Assembly (NCBI RefSeq): GCF_018863415.1
Contig: NZ_JAHKSN010000025.1
Location: 1-64,000, forward strand
From: Deinococcus aestuarii
Lineage (GTDB): Bacteria; Deinococcota; Deinococci; Deinococcales; Deinococcaceae
Reading direction: 5' to 3'
Length of the DNA stretch: 64,000 nt
Part shown: piece after piece, positions 13,000-22,165 of the stretch
Position numbering within the stretch: position 1 is the stretch's first letter
How the letters are laid out: the number at the start of each line of letters is the position of its first letter
The notes under the pieces: generated by a model
Told to the model about the DNA's origin: nothing
What the model saw: the letters and a program-made list of their open reading frames with translations, nothing else
Databases searched by the model: none
Program-made: the position numbers and the translations under genes

Positions 13000-13769
13000 G
13001 GGGGGGAGGCCCCGTCCCGCTCCCGCCGCAATGCCAGCTCCTCGAAGAACGTGCTCGCCTTCTGGGCCGACGCGGGCCGCTCCACGTTCCCGGCAAAGGT
13101 CTCGCTCAGGGGGTGGCCGCTTCGGCGGAACAGGGCCGCCGCGCGCTCCCGGTCGTAGTCCGTGTGCCGCAGCTCCACCCCCGGTCCGAGCAGGGCCCAC
13201 GACGCGCCGGGCGGCCCGTACCCCATGCCCACGCTGCCCGCGTTCACCACCCGCACGCCCCCCACCACGCGGTCGAACGGGACGTGGGTATGTCCGCAGA
13301 CGACGACCCGCTCCTCCACCCCGGCCAGGAGGCGCGCCAGCCGCTCCCCGGAGGTCAGGGTGGTGACGATCTCCTCGTCGCTCCGGGGCGAGCCGTGGCA
13401 GAAGAGCACGGGGCCCAGCTCCTCGACCTCCACCCTGCGGCGGTGGGGCAGGGCGGCGAGGAAGTCACGGTGGGCACGGTCGATCCTTCCGACCTCCCAC
13501 GCCAGCGCCCGCCGCTGATCGTCTGGGAGAGACGCCCCCGCAGTCCCCCCGTCGAAGACCTCCACCAGCTCCCGGTCGGCGTTGCCGCGAATCCAGACGG
13601 CGCGGTCCCCCAGGGCGAGCAGCCGGTCCAGCGTCTCCCGCACGAAGGGTCCGTACGCCACGTCCCCGCCGATCAGGACCCGCTCCACCCCCAACCTCTC
13701 CACCTCGGCGAGGACGGCCTCCAGGGCGGGGAGGTTGCCGTGCACGTCGGAGAGGGCGGCGATGGGCAC
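12996..13769 (-). CDS. Calcineurin-like metallophosphoesterase
   Basis: A 257-residue YfcE/MJ0936-type phosphoesterase. Metal-binding motifs run in order: ALSDVHGNLPALEAVL (5-20), GGDVAYGPF (34-42), RGNADRE (around 60), FCHGSPRSDEE and VVCGHTHVPF, with NAGSVGM after it. The protein is cytoplasmic and the natural substrate is unknown. It lies 12 bases downstream of the WecG/TagA-type transferase on the same strand and is probably co-transcribed with it. Confidence 0.87.
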   Translation of the reverse strand: MPIAALSDVHGNLPALEAVLAEVERLGVERVLIGGDVAYGPFVRETLDRLLALGDRAVWIRGNADRELVEVFDGGTAGASLPDDQRRALAWEVGRIDRAHRDFLAALPHRRRVEVEELGPVLFCHGSPRSDEEIVTTLTSGERLARLLAGVEERVVVCGHTHVPFDRVVGGVRVVNAGSVGMGYGPPGASWALLGPGVELRHTDYDRERAAALFRRSGHPLSETFAGNVERPASAQKASTFFEELALRRERDGASPP

Positions 13770-13781
13770 GGCCGGACGGGG

Positions 13782-14561
13782 CTACCGCTTCCTTCGCTCC
13801 GCCCGCACCATCTGCACGAACTGGGCGAGGCGGGGGGCGCGGTTCCAGCGTTTGCGGTCGAGGCCCACCCGCCAGATGAATTCCACGCCCAGCTTCCGGG
13901 TCCAGGTGGGGGCGAGGTCGGCGGTCCCGGCGAACACGTCGATGACGCCGCCGCAGCCGAGGATGACGGGGGCGCCGAGGACCTGCCGCCAGTACCCGTT
14001 GAAGGTCTCCTGCCTGCCGCCCCCCATCCCGGTCAGGACGAGGTGCGCGCCCGAGGCCCCGACGAGTTCCGCGACCCGCTGGTCCTCGGGGAGGTCGAAG
14101 TACCCGTGGTGGACGCCCGCGACCCCGATGCCGTACTCGCGCGCGGCGTTTTGCGCGGCCTGTTCGGCGACGCCCGGCTTGGCCCCCAGGAAGAAGACGC
14201 GCAACTCCCCCCCATGCCGCGCCATCAGCCCCCTCACGAGGTCGTAGCCGGGGGCGCGGGGCACCTCCCGCCCGTGCAGTTGCCGCGCCGCCCAGACGAT
14301 GCCCACACCGTCGGCGGTGACCAGATCGGCCCCCTGCACCGCCGCCACGAGGTCGGGTCGCCCCCGGGCCTGCACCACGTACTCCGGGTTGAGCGTGACG
14401 ACGGTGTGGGGCGAGCGGGGGGCGCGGAACATCCACTCGCCGAGGAGGTCGAGCGCCGCGTCGAGGGTCACCGTGTCCAGCGGGAGGTCGAAGAGGGTGA
14501 GGCGCCCGGCCCGGGAGGGCTCCGCCGCGGGGGAGGGAGCGGTGGGGTGAGGTCGGGTCAT
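13782..14561 (-). CDS. WecB/TagA/CpsF family glycosyltransferase
   Basis: These enzymes add N-acetylmannosamine(-uronic acid) or similar sugars to lipid-linked precursors of cell-surface polymers. The 259-residue protein has the family motifs TLNPEYVVQA (about 62-71), VTADGVGIVWAARQL with the conserved Asp (about 85-99), RVFFLGAKPGVAE, GYF, LTGMGGGRQE and the C-terminal GVEFIWRVGLDRKRW. The ATG at 14561 is preferred over an upstream ATG at 14654: a TACAAT box precedes it by 11 bases, and the upstream extension is a low-complexity proline-rich stretch. It is divergent from the Crp-family gene. Confidence 0.85.
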   Translation of the reverse strand: MTRPHPTAPSPAAEPSRAGRLTLFDLPLDTVTLDAALDLLGEWMFRAPRSPHTVVTLNPEYVVQARGRPDLVAAVQGADLVTADGVGIVWAARQLHGREVPRAPGYDLVRGLMARHGGELRVFFLGAKPGVAEQAAQNAAREYGIGVAGVHHGYFDLPEDQRVAELVGASGAHLVLTGMGGGRQETFNGYWRQVLGAPVILGCGGVIDVFAGTADLAPTWTRKLGVEFIWRVGLDRKRWNRAPRLAQFVQMVRAERRKR

Positions 14562-14662
14562 GCGTGGCGCGAATTGTAACACGGGGGGTGCCGGGGCCTG
14601 GACGCCGGGCGGCGCCCCGCCGGGGGGCGGTTTCCCGGGGCCTATGTGGCACACTGAAACTC

Positions 14663-15337
14663 ATGATGTCCGGTGCATTCGGAGCGTTGCCCCAGGAGAC
14701 GCTCGCGCAGGTGATGGCGGCGGCGCGGGTAGGTCGCTGGGCGCGCGGGGGGCTGCTCTTTCATCCCGAGGACCCGGCGGAGACGCTGCATCTCCTCACG
14801 CGCGGGAGCGTGCGGCTCTACCGCCTCGGAGCGGCGGCGCGCGAGGTCACGCTCGACGTGCACGGTCCCGGCTCGCTGCTGGGCGCGTCGGCGCTGCTCC
14901 CGGGCGAACGGTACGGCATGTACGCCGAGGCGATGGACGACACCGAGTCGCTGATGCTGGGCCGCGAGACGCTCGCCCGCCTCACCCGCGCCCACCCGGC
15001 GGTCGGGGTGGCCCTCACCGAGCAGATCACCCGCCAGACCCGCGGGGTGCAGGAGCGTCTCGCGGGCCTCGTCTTCATGGAGGTCTCGCAGCGCCTCGCC
15101 CTCGCCCTCCTCGCCCTCGCCGAGCGGGAGGGCACCTGGCCGGAGGGCGGGGTCCTCGCCCTGCGCGAGCGGGTCTCGCACCAGGACCTCGCCCATGTGG
15201 TCGGCAGCACCCGCGAGACGATCACCAAGCTCCTCGGCGACTTCCGGGCACGCGGGCTGCTCGACCTGGGCTACCGCCGGATCATCCTCACCGACCGGGC
15301 GGGGCTGATCCACGCCTCGCGGGAGCCGCTGCGGTAG
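14663..15337 (+). CDS. Crp/Fnr family transcriptional regulator
   Basis: A 224-residue regulator with an N-terminal cyclic-nucleotide-binding beta-roll (about 5-120; GGLLFHPEDPAETLHLLTRG, then GPGSLLGASALL), a long dimer helix, and a C-terminal winged helix (about 150-224). The recognition helix is in RVSHQDLAHVVGSTRETITKLL. The beta-roll lacks the usual phosphate-binding Arg-Ser-Ala core and there is no Fnr cysteine cluster, so the ligand is unclear. A CACACT box seven bases before the ATG pair suggests a leaderless start. A hairpin follows the stop. Confidence 0.87.
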   Translation: MMSGAFGALPQETLAQVMAAARVGRWARGGLLFHPEDPAETLHLLTRGSVRLYRLGAAAREVTLDVHGPGSLLGASALLPGERYGMYAEAMDDTESLMLGRETLARLTRAHPAVGVALTEQITRQTRGVQERLAGLVFMEVSQRLALALLALAEREGTWPEGGVLALRERVSHQDLAHVVGSTRETITKLLGDFRARGLLDLGYRRIILTDRAGLIHASREPLR

Positions 15338-15381
15338 GGCGGGCAGAAACGGCGCGTCTTCTGGTGCCGTCGTGCCCGCCC
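15337..15381 (+). terminator. Hairpin after the Crp-family gene
   Basis: GGGCGGGCA (15337-15345) pairs with TGCCCGCCC (15373-15381), and inside it ACGGC pairs with GCCGT. A long, very stable stem follows the stop codon immediately. There is no U-run, so termination may be inefficient or factor-assisted. Confidence 0.5.
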
Positions 15382-15495
15382 CGGGTCGTCTCCTCAAGCC
15401 TGGCGGTGCGTGGGCGACTGTTTCCCAACGAACGGGCAGCCTGTCCGTGAGGTCGGCACGCCACCCCGGCGCGCAAACGTTCTAGGCTGGGCCCG

Positions 15496-15519
15496 ATGCG
15501 GAAGACGGTGGGACCTTGA
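15496..15519 (+). CDS. Seven-codon leaderless mini-ORF before bshC
   Basis: A TAGGCT box (15483-15488) is followed seven bases later by ATG, the arrangement seen at leaderless genes throughout this window. The frame encodes MRKTVGP and stops at TGA (15517-15519), which overlaps the TTG start proposed for bshC. It may be a translated leader coupling ribosomes into bshC. Alternatively, a one- or two-base sequence error hides a longer bshC N-terminus. Confidence 0.4.
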   Translation: MRKTVGP

Positions 15520-17078
15520 AGGTGACGAGGAGTATCGCGGCGGCGTACCGGGCGGGCGACCTGCCCGGCTTTTTCCGGCTGCGGGCAGGCGACCTGGAGG
15601 GCGCGGCGCGGGAGGAGCGGCGGGACGTGGACCGCGCGGCCCTGGCGAGCGCCCTGCGGGCCTACCACCGCGACCTGGGCACGCTGGACGGGGGGGTGGA
15701 GGCGACTCTCGCCCGGCTCGCTCACCCGGCCTCGCGGGTGGTCGTCACCGGGCAGCAGGCGGGGCTCCTGACGGGTCCGGCGTACAGCGTCCACAAGGGC
15801 GCCGACGCCGCCCTGCTCGCCCAGCACCTGAGCCGCGAGGACGCCCCCGTCGTCGCCGTCTACTGGGTCGCCAGCCAGGACCACGACGCGGCGGAGGTGG
15901 CTTCCACCACCCTCCTCGACCACAGCGAGGCCCTCCACCACCTGACGCTGGACGTGCCGCAGGGCGTGTCGGTCGGCCGGGTGCCGTGGCGGGGGGAGTG
16001 GACGGCGCAGGTGCTCGGGCTGCTGGACGCCTTCGACACGGCCCCCGAATACCGGGCGGCGGTGCGCGCCAGGGTGGAGCGGGCCCTTGCGGGTGGGGGG
16101 AGTTACGCCGACGTGTTCGCCCGGCTGATCCACGGGCTGCTCGCCCCCACCGGGCTGCTCGTGCTCGACCCCCTGCACCCGGCCCTCGCCGCGCTCATGG
16201 CCCCGACGCTCGCCCGCGAACTGGAGCGCCCGCTGGACGGCCCCGCCCGGATCGAGGACGCGGCGGAGCGGTTGCTCATGGCGGGTTTCGAGCCCCAACT
16301 GCGCCGCCCGGCGGGGGCGACAAACCTCTTTCTGGAGGAGGGGGACGGGCAGCGGCGGCTCCTGCGCTTTGACGGCAAGAGGTTTTCCACCGACACCCGG
16401 ACGTACACGCGGGAGGAGCTGCTGGCCGTCCTGCGTGGCGACCCTGCGAGGTTGACCCCGGCGGCGGGCCTGCGTCCGGTCGTGCAGGACGCGCTGCTCC
16501 CCACGCTCGCCTTCGTGGTCGGGCCGGGCGAGATCGCGTACGGGGCGCAGCTCGCCGGGGTGTACGGCCTCCACGGGCTCGGGCAACCGCTGCTGTGGCC
16601 GCGCCTGAGCGTGACGTGGCTGGAGCCCAACGTGGCGCGTCTCCTCGCCCGCCTGGGGGCGAGCGCCGCCGAGGTGCAGGCCGACCCGGAGGGGGTGCTG
16701 GGCCGGGCGCTGGCGCGTGAACGGGGGGCGGGGGCCGCCTCCCAGGAGCGCCTCGCCGCCCTGGACGCCGAGTTGCGCGCGCTGACGGAAGAACTCGGGG
16801 CGCTAGACCCCACCCTCGCCGGGGCCGCCGAACGCACCCGGTTGCGGACGACGGCCAGGGTTCGTCACCTCCAGACCCTCGCCGCCCGCGCCCTCGCCCG
16901 GCAGGAGGACGACCGGACGCGGCAGCTCACGCGGTTGAAACGTCACCTCCTGCCGCTGGGCACGCCGCAGGAGCGGGAGATGAATTTCCTGACCTTCCTC
17001 CTCAAGCACGGGGACGCGCCGCTGCGGCGGCTCCTGGAACTGGCGCCGGGGACGCAGGCGGAGGTGCCGCTGACCTGA
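15516..17078 (+). CDS. bshC: Bacillithiol biosynthesis cysteine-adding enzyme
   Basis: BshC joins cysteine to glucosaminyl-malate, the last step of bacillithiol synthesis. The 520-residue length is typical. Visible are the N-terminal AAAYRAGDLPGFFRL, the nucleotide-binding VVTGQQAGLLTGPAYSVHKG (about 73-92), VYWVASQDHDAAEV (about 114-127), and the C-terminal coiled coil (about 390-480) ending in REMNFLTFLLKHG. The start is either TTG 15516, overlapping the mini-ORF stop, or GTG 15522 (V-T-R-S); no ATG is available. It stands alone, as is common for bshC. Confidence 0.9.
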   Translation: MKVTRSIAAAYRAGDLPGFFRLRAGDLEGAAREERRDVDRAALASALRAYHRDLGTLDGGVEATLARLAHPASRVVVTGQQAGLLTGPAYSVHKGADAALLAQHLSREDAPVVAVYWVASQDHDAAEVASTTLLDHSEALHHLTLDVPQGVSVGRVPWRGEWTAQVLGLLDAFDTAPEYRAAVRARVERALAGGGSYADVFARLIHGLLAPTGLLVLDPLHPALAALMAPTLARELERPLDGPARIEDAAERLLMAGFEPQLRRPAGATNLFLEEGDGQRRLLRFDGKRFSTDTRTYTREELLAVLRGDPARLTPAAGLRPVVQDALLPTLAFVVGPGEIAYGAQLAGVYGLHGLGQPLLWPRLSVTWLEPNVARLLARLGASAAEVQADPEGVLGRALARERGAGAASQERLAALDAELRALTEELGALDPTLAGAAERTRLRTTARVRHLQTLAARALARQEDDRTRQLTRLKRHLLPLGTPQEREMNFLTFLLKHGDAPLRRLLELAPGTQAEVPLT

Positions 17079-17081
17079 GCG

Positions 17082-17789
17082 TCAGGGCACGGCCTGGGGT
17101 TCTGTAGAGCTTTCTCCATACTCCAACGAGTCGAGCACACACAGGGCCAGCGCCTCCAGGGCCGCCTGCCGCCCGTCCGGCTGGGAAGCGTTGAGCGCGG
17201 CGTGAAGGGGTTGGGCGGCCTCGGCCTCACGCGCCATCAGGTCGCGCAGACAGTGGCGGGATTTGACCTCCCACCAGCCCCGCGCCGCGTACAGGGCCCG
17301 CACCAGCCTCCCGGCGGCGTTCGCCACGAGGTAAGGGTGCATGGATTCCTTCACGGCAGCCCGCGCCTCGATGACCTCATCCAACAGCAGGTGCCGCTCG
17401 GCGGGCGTGAGGGAACGGGGAACCGGGCCCGCCGCACACAACGCGCGAGCCTCGGCAACGAGGGCGTCCAGATCGGGGTGCGGCACGAGCACGCGGCCCC
17501 CGGCGAACATGGCGACGGTGGCCGCTTCTCCCTGCGCGAACAACGCCCGAATCGTTCGCGGCGGATTGTGGAAGACCTCAACGGGCACGCCGTTCACCAC
17601 GAAGCTGCTCCGCCAACGGTGGTTCCTGGTCACGAGCGCGTGGAGGTCGAGGTCACTGTGGGCGTCCGCCTCTCCCCGCGCCGCCGAGCCGCACCACAGC
17701 ACCGCGTAGACGCCGGGGGTGGCGATGACCCGACCCAAGGCGGCGGGCAGGGCGGCTTCGAGGCGGGCCTGGGCGTTATGGGGAGCCAC
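17082..17789 (-). CDS. Nucleotidyltransferase-domain protein
   Basis: A 235-residue protein whose N-terminal third is a pol-beta-type nucleotidyltransferase core: GSAARGEADAHSDLDLHAL (about 34-52) holds the GS and DxD catalytic elements, followed by VVNGVPVEVF. The C-terminal two thirds are helical with YLVANAAGRLVRALYAARG, resembling the accessory domain of MNT/KNT-type enzymes. The substrate is unknown; nucleotidyl transfer to small molecules or proteins is possible. The GTG start lies three bases after the DUF402 stop, so the two are an operon. Confidence 0.75.
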   Translation of the reverse strand: MAPHNAQARLEAALPAALGRVIATPGVYAVLWCGSAARGEADAHSDLDLHALVTRNHRWRSSFVVNGVPVEVFHNPPRTIRALFAQGEAATVAMFAGGRVLVPHPDLDALVAEARALCAAGPVPRSLTPAERHLLLDEVIEARAAVKESMHPYLVANAAGRLVRALYAARGWWEVKSRHCLRDLMAREAEAAQPLHAALNASQPDGRQAALEALALCVLDSLEYGESSTEPQAVP

Positions 17790-17792
17790 CCG

Positions 17793-18317
17793 TCAAACTG
17801 CCACCGTCTCGGGCGCACTCGCCCACTCCACCCGCACCCCCTGCCCGGCCAACCACTCGGGCACGCTGTAACGGGCGCGCACGAGGCCGGAAACGACCCG
17901 GTGGGCGGTCGCCACCGCGCGGCACAGCTCGTCCGCGCCGATGTAGCCCGCCTCGTGCGCGGCGAGGAGTTCGTCGGTGTCCACGATCTCGGCGGCCATG
18001 CCGTCGTGGACGATGACGTCGAGGTAGTGGTCGCGGACGGTCCAGAGGTCGCCCTCCCGCGTAATGGTGGCGACGTCGATGTAGTAGTCGTGCTCGCGGG
18101 CGCCGTGGAAGTCGTAGCGGCAGACCTGCACGCCGATCTTGGGCAGGAGGTGGGCCTGCCACGCGCGGATGCGGGGGTGCGCCACGAAGTCCCGCGCGAC
18201 GAACAGGCCATGCTGGTGCTCGCGGTAGGTGTGCACCGGGCGCACCCCCGTGTTGGTGTGGTGTTGTCCTCCTGCCACGTCATGCCGTTCAGTTTTCACG
18301 GGTTCCGCCGCGCGCAT
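17793..18317 (-). CDS. DUF402 domain protein (FomD-like)
   Basis: A 174-residue protein of the DUF402 family, which includes nucleotide-hydrolysing FomD-type enzymes. Diagnostic segments are VCRYDFHGAREHDYYIDVA (about 65-83), TVRDHYLDVIVHDGM (about 92-106) and DTDELLAAHEAGYI with its acidic metal-binding residues. A TACGAT box five bases before the ATG fits a leaderless start. It leads an operon with the nucleotidyltransferase-domain gene. Confidence 0.78.
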   Translation of the reverse strand: MRAAEPVKTERHDVAGGQHHTNTGVRPVHTYREHQHGLFVARDFVAHPRIRAWQAHLLPKIGVQVCRYDFHGAREHDYYIDVATITREGDLWTVRDHYLDVIVHDGMAAEIVDTDELLAAHEAGYIGADELCRAVATAHRVVSGLVRARYSVPEWLAGQGVRVEWASAPETVAV

Positions 18318-18406
18318 GGGTCATCGTACGGGGCCCGCTTTCCTGACGGAAGTGAACATCTTGGCAGGCGGGGCTTCATGAAGCGTGGCCTAACCCGGCC
18401 GTGCCC

Positions 18407-20950
18407 TCACACGACGGGCAGGGCGGGCAGGCGGTCGAAGCCCTGCGGCACGAACAGGCTCCCCTCGGTCGTCCCCTGGCCGGAGAGGGCGCGCAGGCGG
18501 GCTTCCAGCGCGGACGTGCCAAGGTCGCCCGCCAGGAAAGCGCGGTGCAGGCGAATCACCTCGCGCACCTGATCCGGCGTCTCATGGACGAATTCGAGGC
18601 GGAAGTCGCGCAGGCCCGCCACCAGCCAGCCCGTCAGGTGGGCGCCCGCCACCTGCGGACGGCCCTCGAACACGGTGTTGCGGCAGCCCACGTCGGCCAT
18701 GACGGGGTGCTCGAAGCCGCGCTCGTCGCGCAGGGCGACCCGGTGCGACTCGCAGGGGTGGCCGCAGTTGGTGTGGTCGGTGCCCCCCGACAGGAAGCGG
18801 CAGAAGACGCAGTGCTCGGTGTGGAAGACGGGGAGGTGCTGGTAGGCGATGACCTCCAGCCGCCCGGGGCCCACCAGCCCGGCGAGGTCGGTGATCTGGG
18901 CGGCGTTGAGATCGTGCGTGGGCGTGACGCGCTCCAGCCCGAGCCCCAGCAGCGCGCGGGTGGTGAGGACGTTGGCCGCGTTGAGGCTGAAGTCGCCCGT
19001 GAGGAGCGGCAGCTCCGGCGTGCCCTGCAAGCCCTCCAGCAGCCCACCCGAGCGCACCAGCACCTCCGCGTTCAGCGACAGCAGGAACCGCTGGAGGTTT
19101 TGCTCGGTCGGCTTGAGGATGCGCGGGCTGGCGACGCGCACGGGAATGCCCGCCTCCCGCACCCGCTCCACGCTGGGCTTCAGGCCGTACAGCTCCAGGT
19201 AGTCGAGGGTGATGGAGTCGGGGCGTTCCTCGATCGCGGCGTCGAGTTGCCCGGGGGTGCGGACGAGGACGTGGAGGCGGGGGGGCAGGTCGTGAGCGTT
19301 GGGTTGAGGAGCTGCGGTCTCCCGTAATGCCTCGGCCAGCCGTGTTTGAATCCGCCGCCCGGGAGCCTGTCCGCGCAGGGCGGTGAGCCCCTCGACCGCC
19401 TCCCGCCGCAGCGCGTTGAGCCCCGAGACGGGGAGGAACCCGGCCCCGGCGAGGTCGGCGCTCAGGCCCGCGAGGTGATAGCCCGTGCCGCCCAGCCTGC
19501 CGAGTTGCTCGGCCAGGGTCGCCTCGTCCAGCGCGCGGTTGCGGGCGGGCGGGAGGGGCGTGTCGAGGGTCGCCGTGACATGGCGCCCCTGCTCGTCCGT
19601 GAGGGTGAGGGCGGGCACCTCCCCCACATGGCCCCGGAAGTGGGCGGTGACGGGACGGGTGTACACCGGGTCCTGCGCTTCGAGGAGGGGCCTCACACGG
19701 GCGGAGAGGGAGGGGTCGTGCGTGCGCCACACCGGGTCACCCACCCGCACCCGCGCCGGGTCCACCGCGCCGCGCCCGAAGCGGAGTTCGGCACTCTCCC
19801 CCGCCCGGACCGTCTCGACCTGCCGCCCGCGCTGCCACAGGCCGTACAGGAAGCCGCCCTCCTCGCGGCCCTCGGGCGTGCGCCAGTTGGCGGGGTCGAA
19901 GACGAGGCCGTCGCCGGGCCTGACCTCTCCGGACAGCTCGACGAGGACGCCGCGCTCGGTCACGCCCCGCACGGTGCCCACCCGCACGCCCCGGTGCCTG
20001 GGCGCCCGGCCCCGCACGACGGTCTGGTGGTTCGTCCCGCCCAGGAAGTGGGGGCCCAGGCCGCGCGAGTACACCTGCTCCAGATCGCGCTCCTCCTGAG
20101 GGCTCACGCTCAGGGGCAACCCCGCCCACGCCTCGTCCACGGCCTTGCGGTAGGCGGAGGTGGTCAGGGCCACGAAGTCGGCGTCCTTGTAGCGGCCCTC
20201 GATCTTCAGGCAGCTCACGCCCGCCCCGATGAGGTCGGGCACCTGATGGAGGGCGTAGAGGTCGCCGGGCGAGAGCAGGTAGCGCGCGTCGCCGAGGTCG
20301 CGGTGAACGCCGTCCACCAGCATCTCGTAGGGGAGGCGGCAGGCCTGGGCACACTGGCCGCGGTTCGCGCTTCTCCCGCCCCACGCCTCGGAGGAGAAGC
20401 ACTGCCCCGAGTAGCTGACGCACAGGGCGCCGTGGACGAAGGTTTCGAGTTCGAGGTCCGTCTGGGAGGCGATGCGCCCGATGTCCCGCAGGGAGAGTTC
20501 GCGCCCGAGGACCACCCGGCTCGCCCCGAAGCGGCGGGCGAGTTCGGCCCCCTCGGCGGAGGTGATGCTCATCTGCGTGGAGCCGTGGATGGGGAGGTCG
20601 GGGCAGATCTCGTGCGCCAGCCGCGCCACTCCCAGATCCTGCACGATGATCGCGTCCACCCCCGACTCGGCGAGGTGGATGAGCTGTGACTCGGCCTCAC
20701 GCAGCTCGCGGTCGAAGACGAGCACGTTGAAGGTGACGAAGCCCATCACCCCACGCTCGTGCAGCGCCCGCATGATGTCGGGCAGTTCCTCATTGGTGAA
20801 GCCCACCTTCGCCCGCGCGTGGAAGGCCTCCACGCCGAAAAAAACCGCGTCGGCCCCCGCCTCCACGGCGGCGCGGAGCTGGGGCCAGCCTCCCACGGGA
20901 CTCATGACTTCGGGTTTCACGCGCGCGCGGCGCCGGGCAACGTCGGGCAT
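18407..20950 (-). CDS. U32-family protein (peptidase U32 / RlhA-like)
   Basis: U32 proteins are mostly prephenate-dependent RNA-hydroxylation or modification factors (RlhA, TrhP) rather than proteases. The 847-residue protein has an N-terminal TIM-barrel part (GADAVFFGVEAFHAR), the U32 signature around HGALCVSYSGQCF with the NRGQCAQACRLPYEM cysteines (about 150-195), and a middle domain of DUF3656 type. A second cysteine-rich stretch near the C-terminus includes HCVFC, NCGHPC and DVGCRNTVF. It is of RlhA type and so possibly a 23S rRNA modifier. The ATG at 20950 is chosen because TAGACT lies eight bases before it; the frame is open further upstream. Confidence 0.85.
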   Translation of the reverse strand: MPDVARRRARVKPEVMSPVGGWPQLRAAVEAGADAVFFGVEAFHARAKVGFTNEELPDIMRALHERGVMGFVTFNVLVFDRELREAESQLIHLAESGVDAIIVQDLGVARLAHEICPDLPIHGSTQMSITSAEGAELARRFGASRVVLGRELSLRDIGRIASQTDLELETFVHGALCVSYSGQCFSSEAWGGRSANRGQCAQACRLPYEMLVDGVHRDLGDARYLLSPGDLYALHQVPDLIGAGVSCLKIEGRYKDADFVALTTSAYRKAVDEAWAGLPLSVSPQEERDLEQVYSRGLGPHFLGGTNHQTVVRGRAPRHRGVRVGTVRGVTERGVLVELSGEVRPGDGLVFDPANWRTPEGREEGGFLYGLWQRGRQVETVRAGESAELRFGRGAVDPARVRVGDPVWRTHDPSLSARVRPLLEAQDPVYTRPVTAHFRGHVGEVPALTLTDEQGRHVTATLDTPLPPARNRALDEATLAEQLGRLGGTGYHLAGLSADLAGAGFLPVSGLNALRREAVEGLTALRGQAPGRRIQTRLAEALRETAAPQPNAHDLPPRLHVLVRTPGQLDAAIEERPDSITLDYLELYGLKPSVERVREAGIPVRVASPRILKPTEQNLQRFLLSLNAEVLVRSGGLLEGLQGTPELPLLTGDFSLNAANVLTTRALLGLGLERVTPTHDLNAAQITDLAGLVGPGRLEVIAYQHLPVFHTEHCVFCRFLSGGTDHTNCGHPCESHRVALRDERGFEHPVMADVGCRNTVFEGRPQVAGAHLTGWLVAGLRDFRLEFVHETPDQVREVIRLHRAFLAGDLGTSALEARLRALSGQGTTEGSLFVPQGFDRLPALPVV

Positions 20951-21230
20951 AACGCGCCAGTCTAGCCGACCGTCGCGGGGGCGAGCGTGAGGCAGGCAAC
21001 GGGGGCGGGGCTGCGGCGAAGGGACGAGGCTCGCCCGGCCCGGTTGGACTCTGCCTTTCGGCTCCACGGGTCCACCCCCGAGGCGGGGACAGGAGTTCCC
21101 CACTCCCGCATGAACTTTCCGGCTCCCCTCTCGGCGAAGCGGGCTGAACCGTGGAGCGGCTTGCAAAGGGGTCGGTCCTCACGGGAACGGATCACCCCGG
21201 ACCTCGCGCCAGCCCTGGAACGGCGGAACC
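20951..21230. other. Intergenic region, no gene recognised
   Basis: About 280 bases between the U32 start and the end of the universal stress gene. Short open frames exist on both strands but have no recognisable protein character or start signal. Apart from the U32 promoter box near 20959-20964 (TAGACT on the minus strand) I see no clear structure. Confidence 0.5.
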
Positions 21231-21731
21231 TCAGCCCACCCGCTCGGCCTGGGACGCTCCGACCCAGGGCGTGACCGGGTGGTTCGCCCGCACGAGCAGC
21301 ACCGGCACGGGCGAGTGGTGCGCCACCCCCTCCGCCACGCTGCCGAGGAGGGCGCGGCTCAGGCCGCTGCGCCCGTGGGTGCTCATCACGATCAGGCGGA
21401 TGTTCTCCTCGCGCGCCACCGCCAGGATGACGCCCGGCACGGGGCGTCCGGCGGCCCGCTCCACCCGCACCCGGGCGCCGGGCACGCGGGCGGCGAGCCC
21501 CTCCTCGGCCTCCCGCCGCTCCGCGAGCAGGTCCTCCGGGCTCACGGGCGGCAGGTAGGCGATCCCGTCCGCCACGGCGGGGAGGGGATCGGGCAGCACG
21601 AGCAGCGCGCACAGCTCCGCCCCCAGTCCGCCGGCGAGCGCCTGTGCGTGGGCGAGGGCGTGGTCACCGAGCGCGCTGGTGTCGGTGGTCACGAGCAGGG
21701 TGGGCCGGGCCGTTCCTTCGTCGGGGGGCAT
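21231..21731 (-). CDS. Universal stress protein (UspA family)
   Basis: A single-domain Usp of 166 residues. It has the N-terminal [18 protein letters not shown] strand-loop-helix with the nucleotide-contacting Asp, and the C-terminal [35 protein letters not shown], in which the G-x2-G-x9-G-S ATP-binding pattern is visible. It probably binds ATP and supports stress survival. A TACGCT box six bases before the ATG at 21731 selects that start. Confidence 0.87.
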   Translation of the reverse strand: MPPDEGTARPTLLVTTDTSALGDHALAHAQALAGGLGAELCALLVLPDPLPAVADGIAYLPPVSPEDLLAERREAEEGLAARVPGARVRVERAAGRPVPGVILAVAREENIRLIVMSTHGRSGLSRALLGSVAEGVAHHSPVPVLLVRANHPVTPWVGASQAERVG

Positions 21732-21819
21732 GGGGCGAGCGTAGGAGCGAGCCGTTACCGGGGAGTTACCACCCGCTCCGGGAAGCACCGCCCGCCGCTC
21801 CGACCGGTCGCCGTGGCGA

Positions 21820-22161
21820 CTAGGACAGCGCCCGCAACCCCTCCCCCGCCCGGTACTCGCAGACCGTGGGGGGTTCGTCGCCGTCCGGCAGCGGGGGCAA
21901 CGCGCCCCTCTCGTTCAGGTCGAGCAGGTGGTCGAGCACCTGCTGGAAGGGCTCAACCCCGTCGGCGTCCACGGCGGGTTTGGCGACGACGGCGGCGGCC
22001 CCATACGTCTCGGCCGAGGGGGTGGTCTGCCGCCGCAGCACGAAGCGCACCCCCTCGGGCCCGGTCTCCATCGTGAGGTCGAGGCTGGGCCCGAGGCGGG
22101 TGGCGTAGGCGGCGAGGGTGGCCTTCGCCATCCGCTCGAACTGTTCGGGGGAAACGTCCAC
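21820..22161 (-). CDS. Conserved-looking hypothetical protein
   Basis: A 113-residue soluble protein, start taken as GTG 22161 because it lies four bases after the rhodanese stop; the frame extends further but would overlap that gene. Features are an N-terminal helix ([17 protein letters not shown]), a beta-strand pair ([19 protein letters not shown]) and an acidic C-terminal half with [15 protein letters not shown]. No family is recognised. Co-transcription with the rhodanese is likely. Confidence 0.55.
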   Translation of the reverse strand: MDVSPEQFERMAKATLAAYATRLGPSLDLTMETGPEGVRFVLRRQTTPSAETYGAAAVVAKPAVDADGVEPFQQVLDHLLDLNERGALPPLPDGDEPPTVCEYRAGEGLRALS

Positions 22162-22165
22162 GGCG

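Noticed and set aside
12186..14579. 797-codon plus-strand frame spanning the aminotransferase, phosphoesterase and transferase genes
   Set aside because: It is out of frame with three recognised genes on both strands and is low-complexity, typical of spurious frames in GC-rich DNA.
20987..21274. Possible 95-codon gene between the U32 and universal stress genes
   Set aside because: No ribosome-binding site, no family resemblance, and its end overlaps the universal stress gene.
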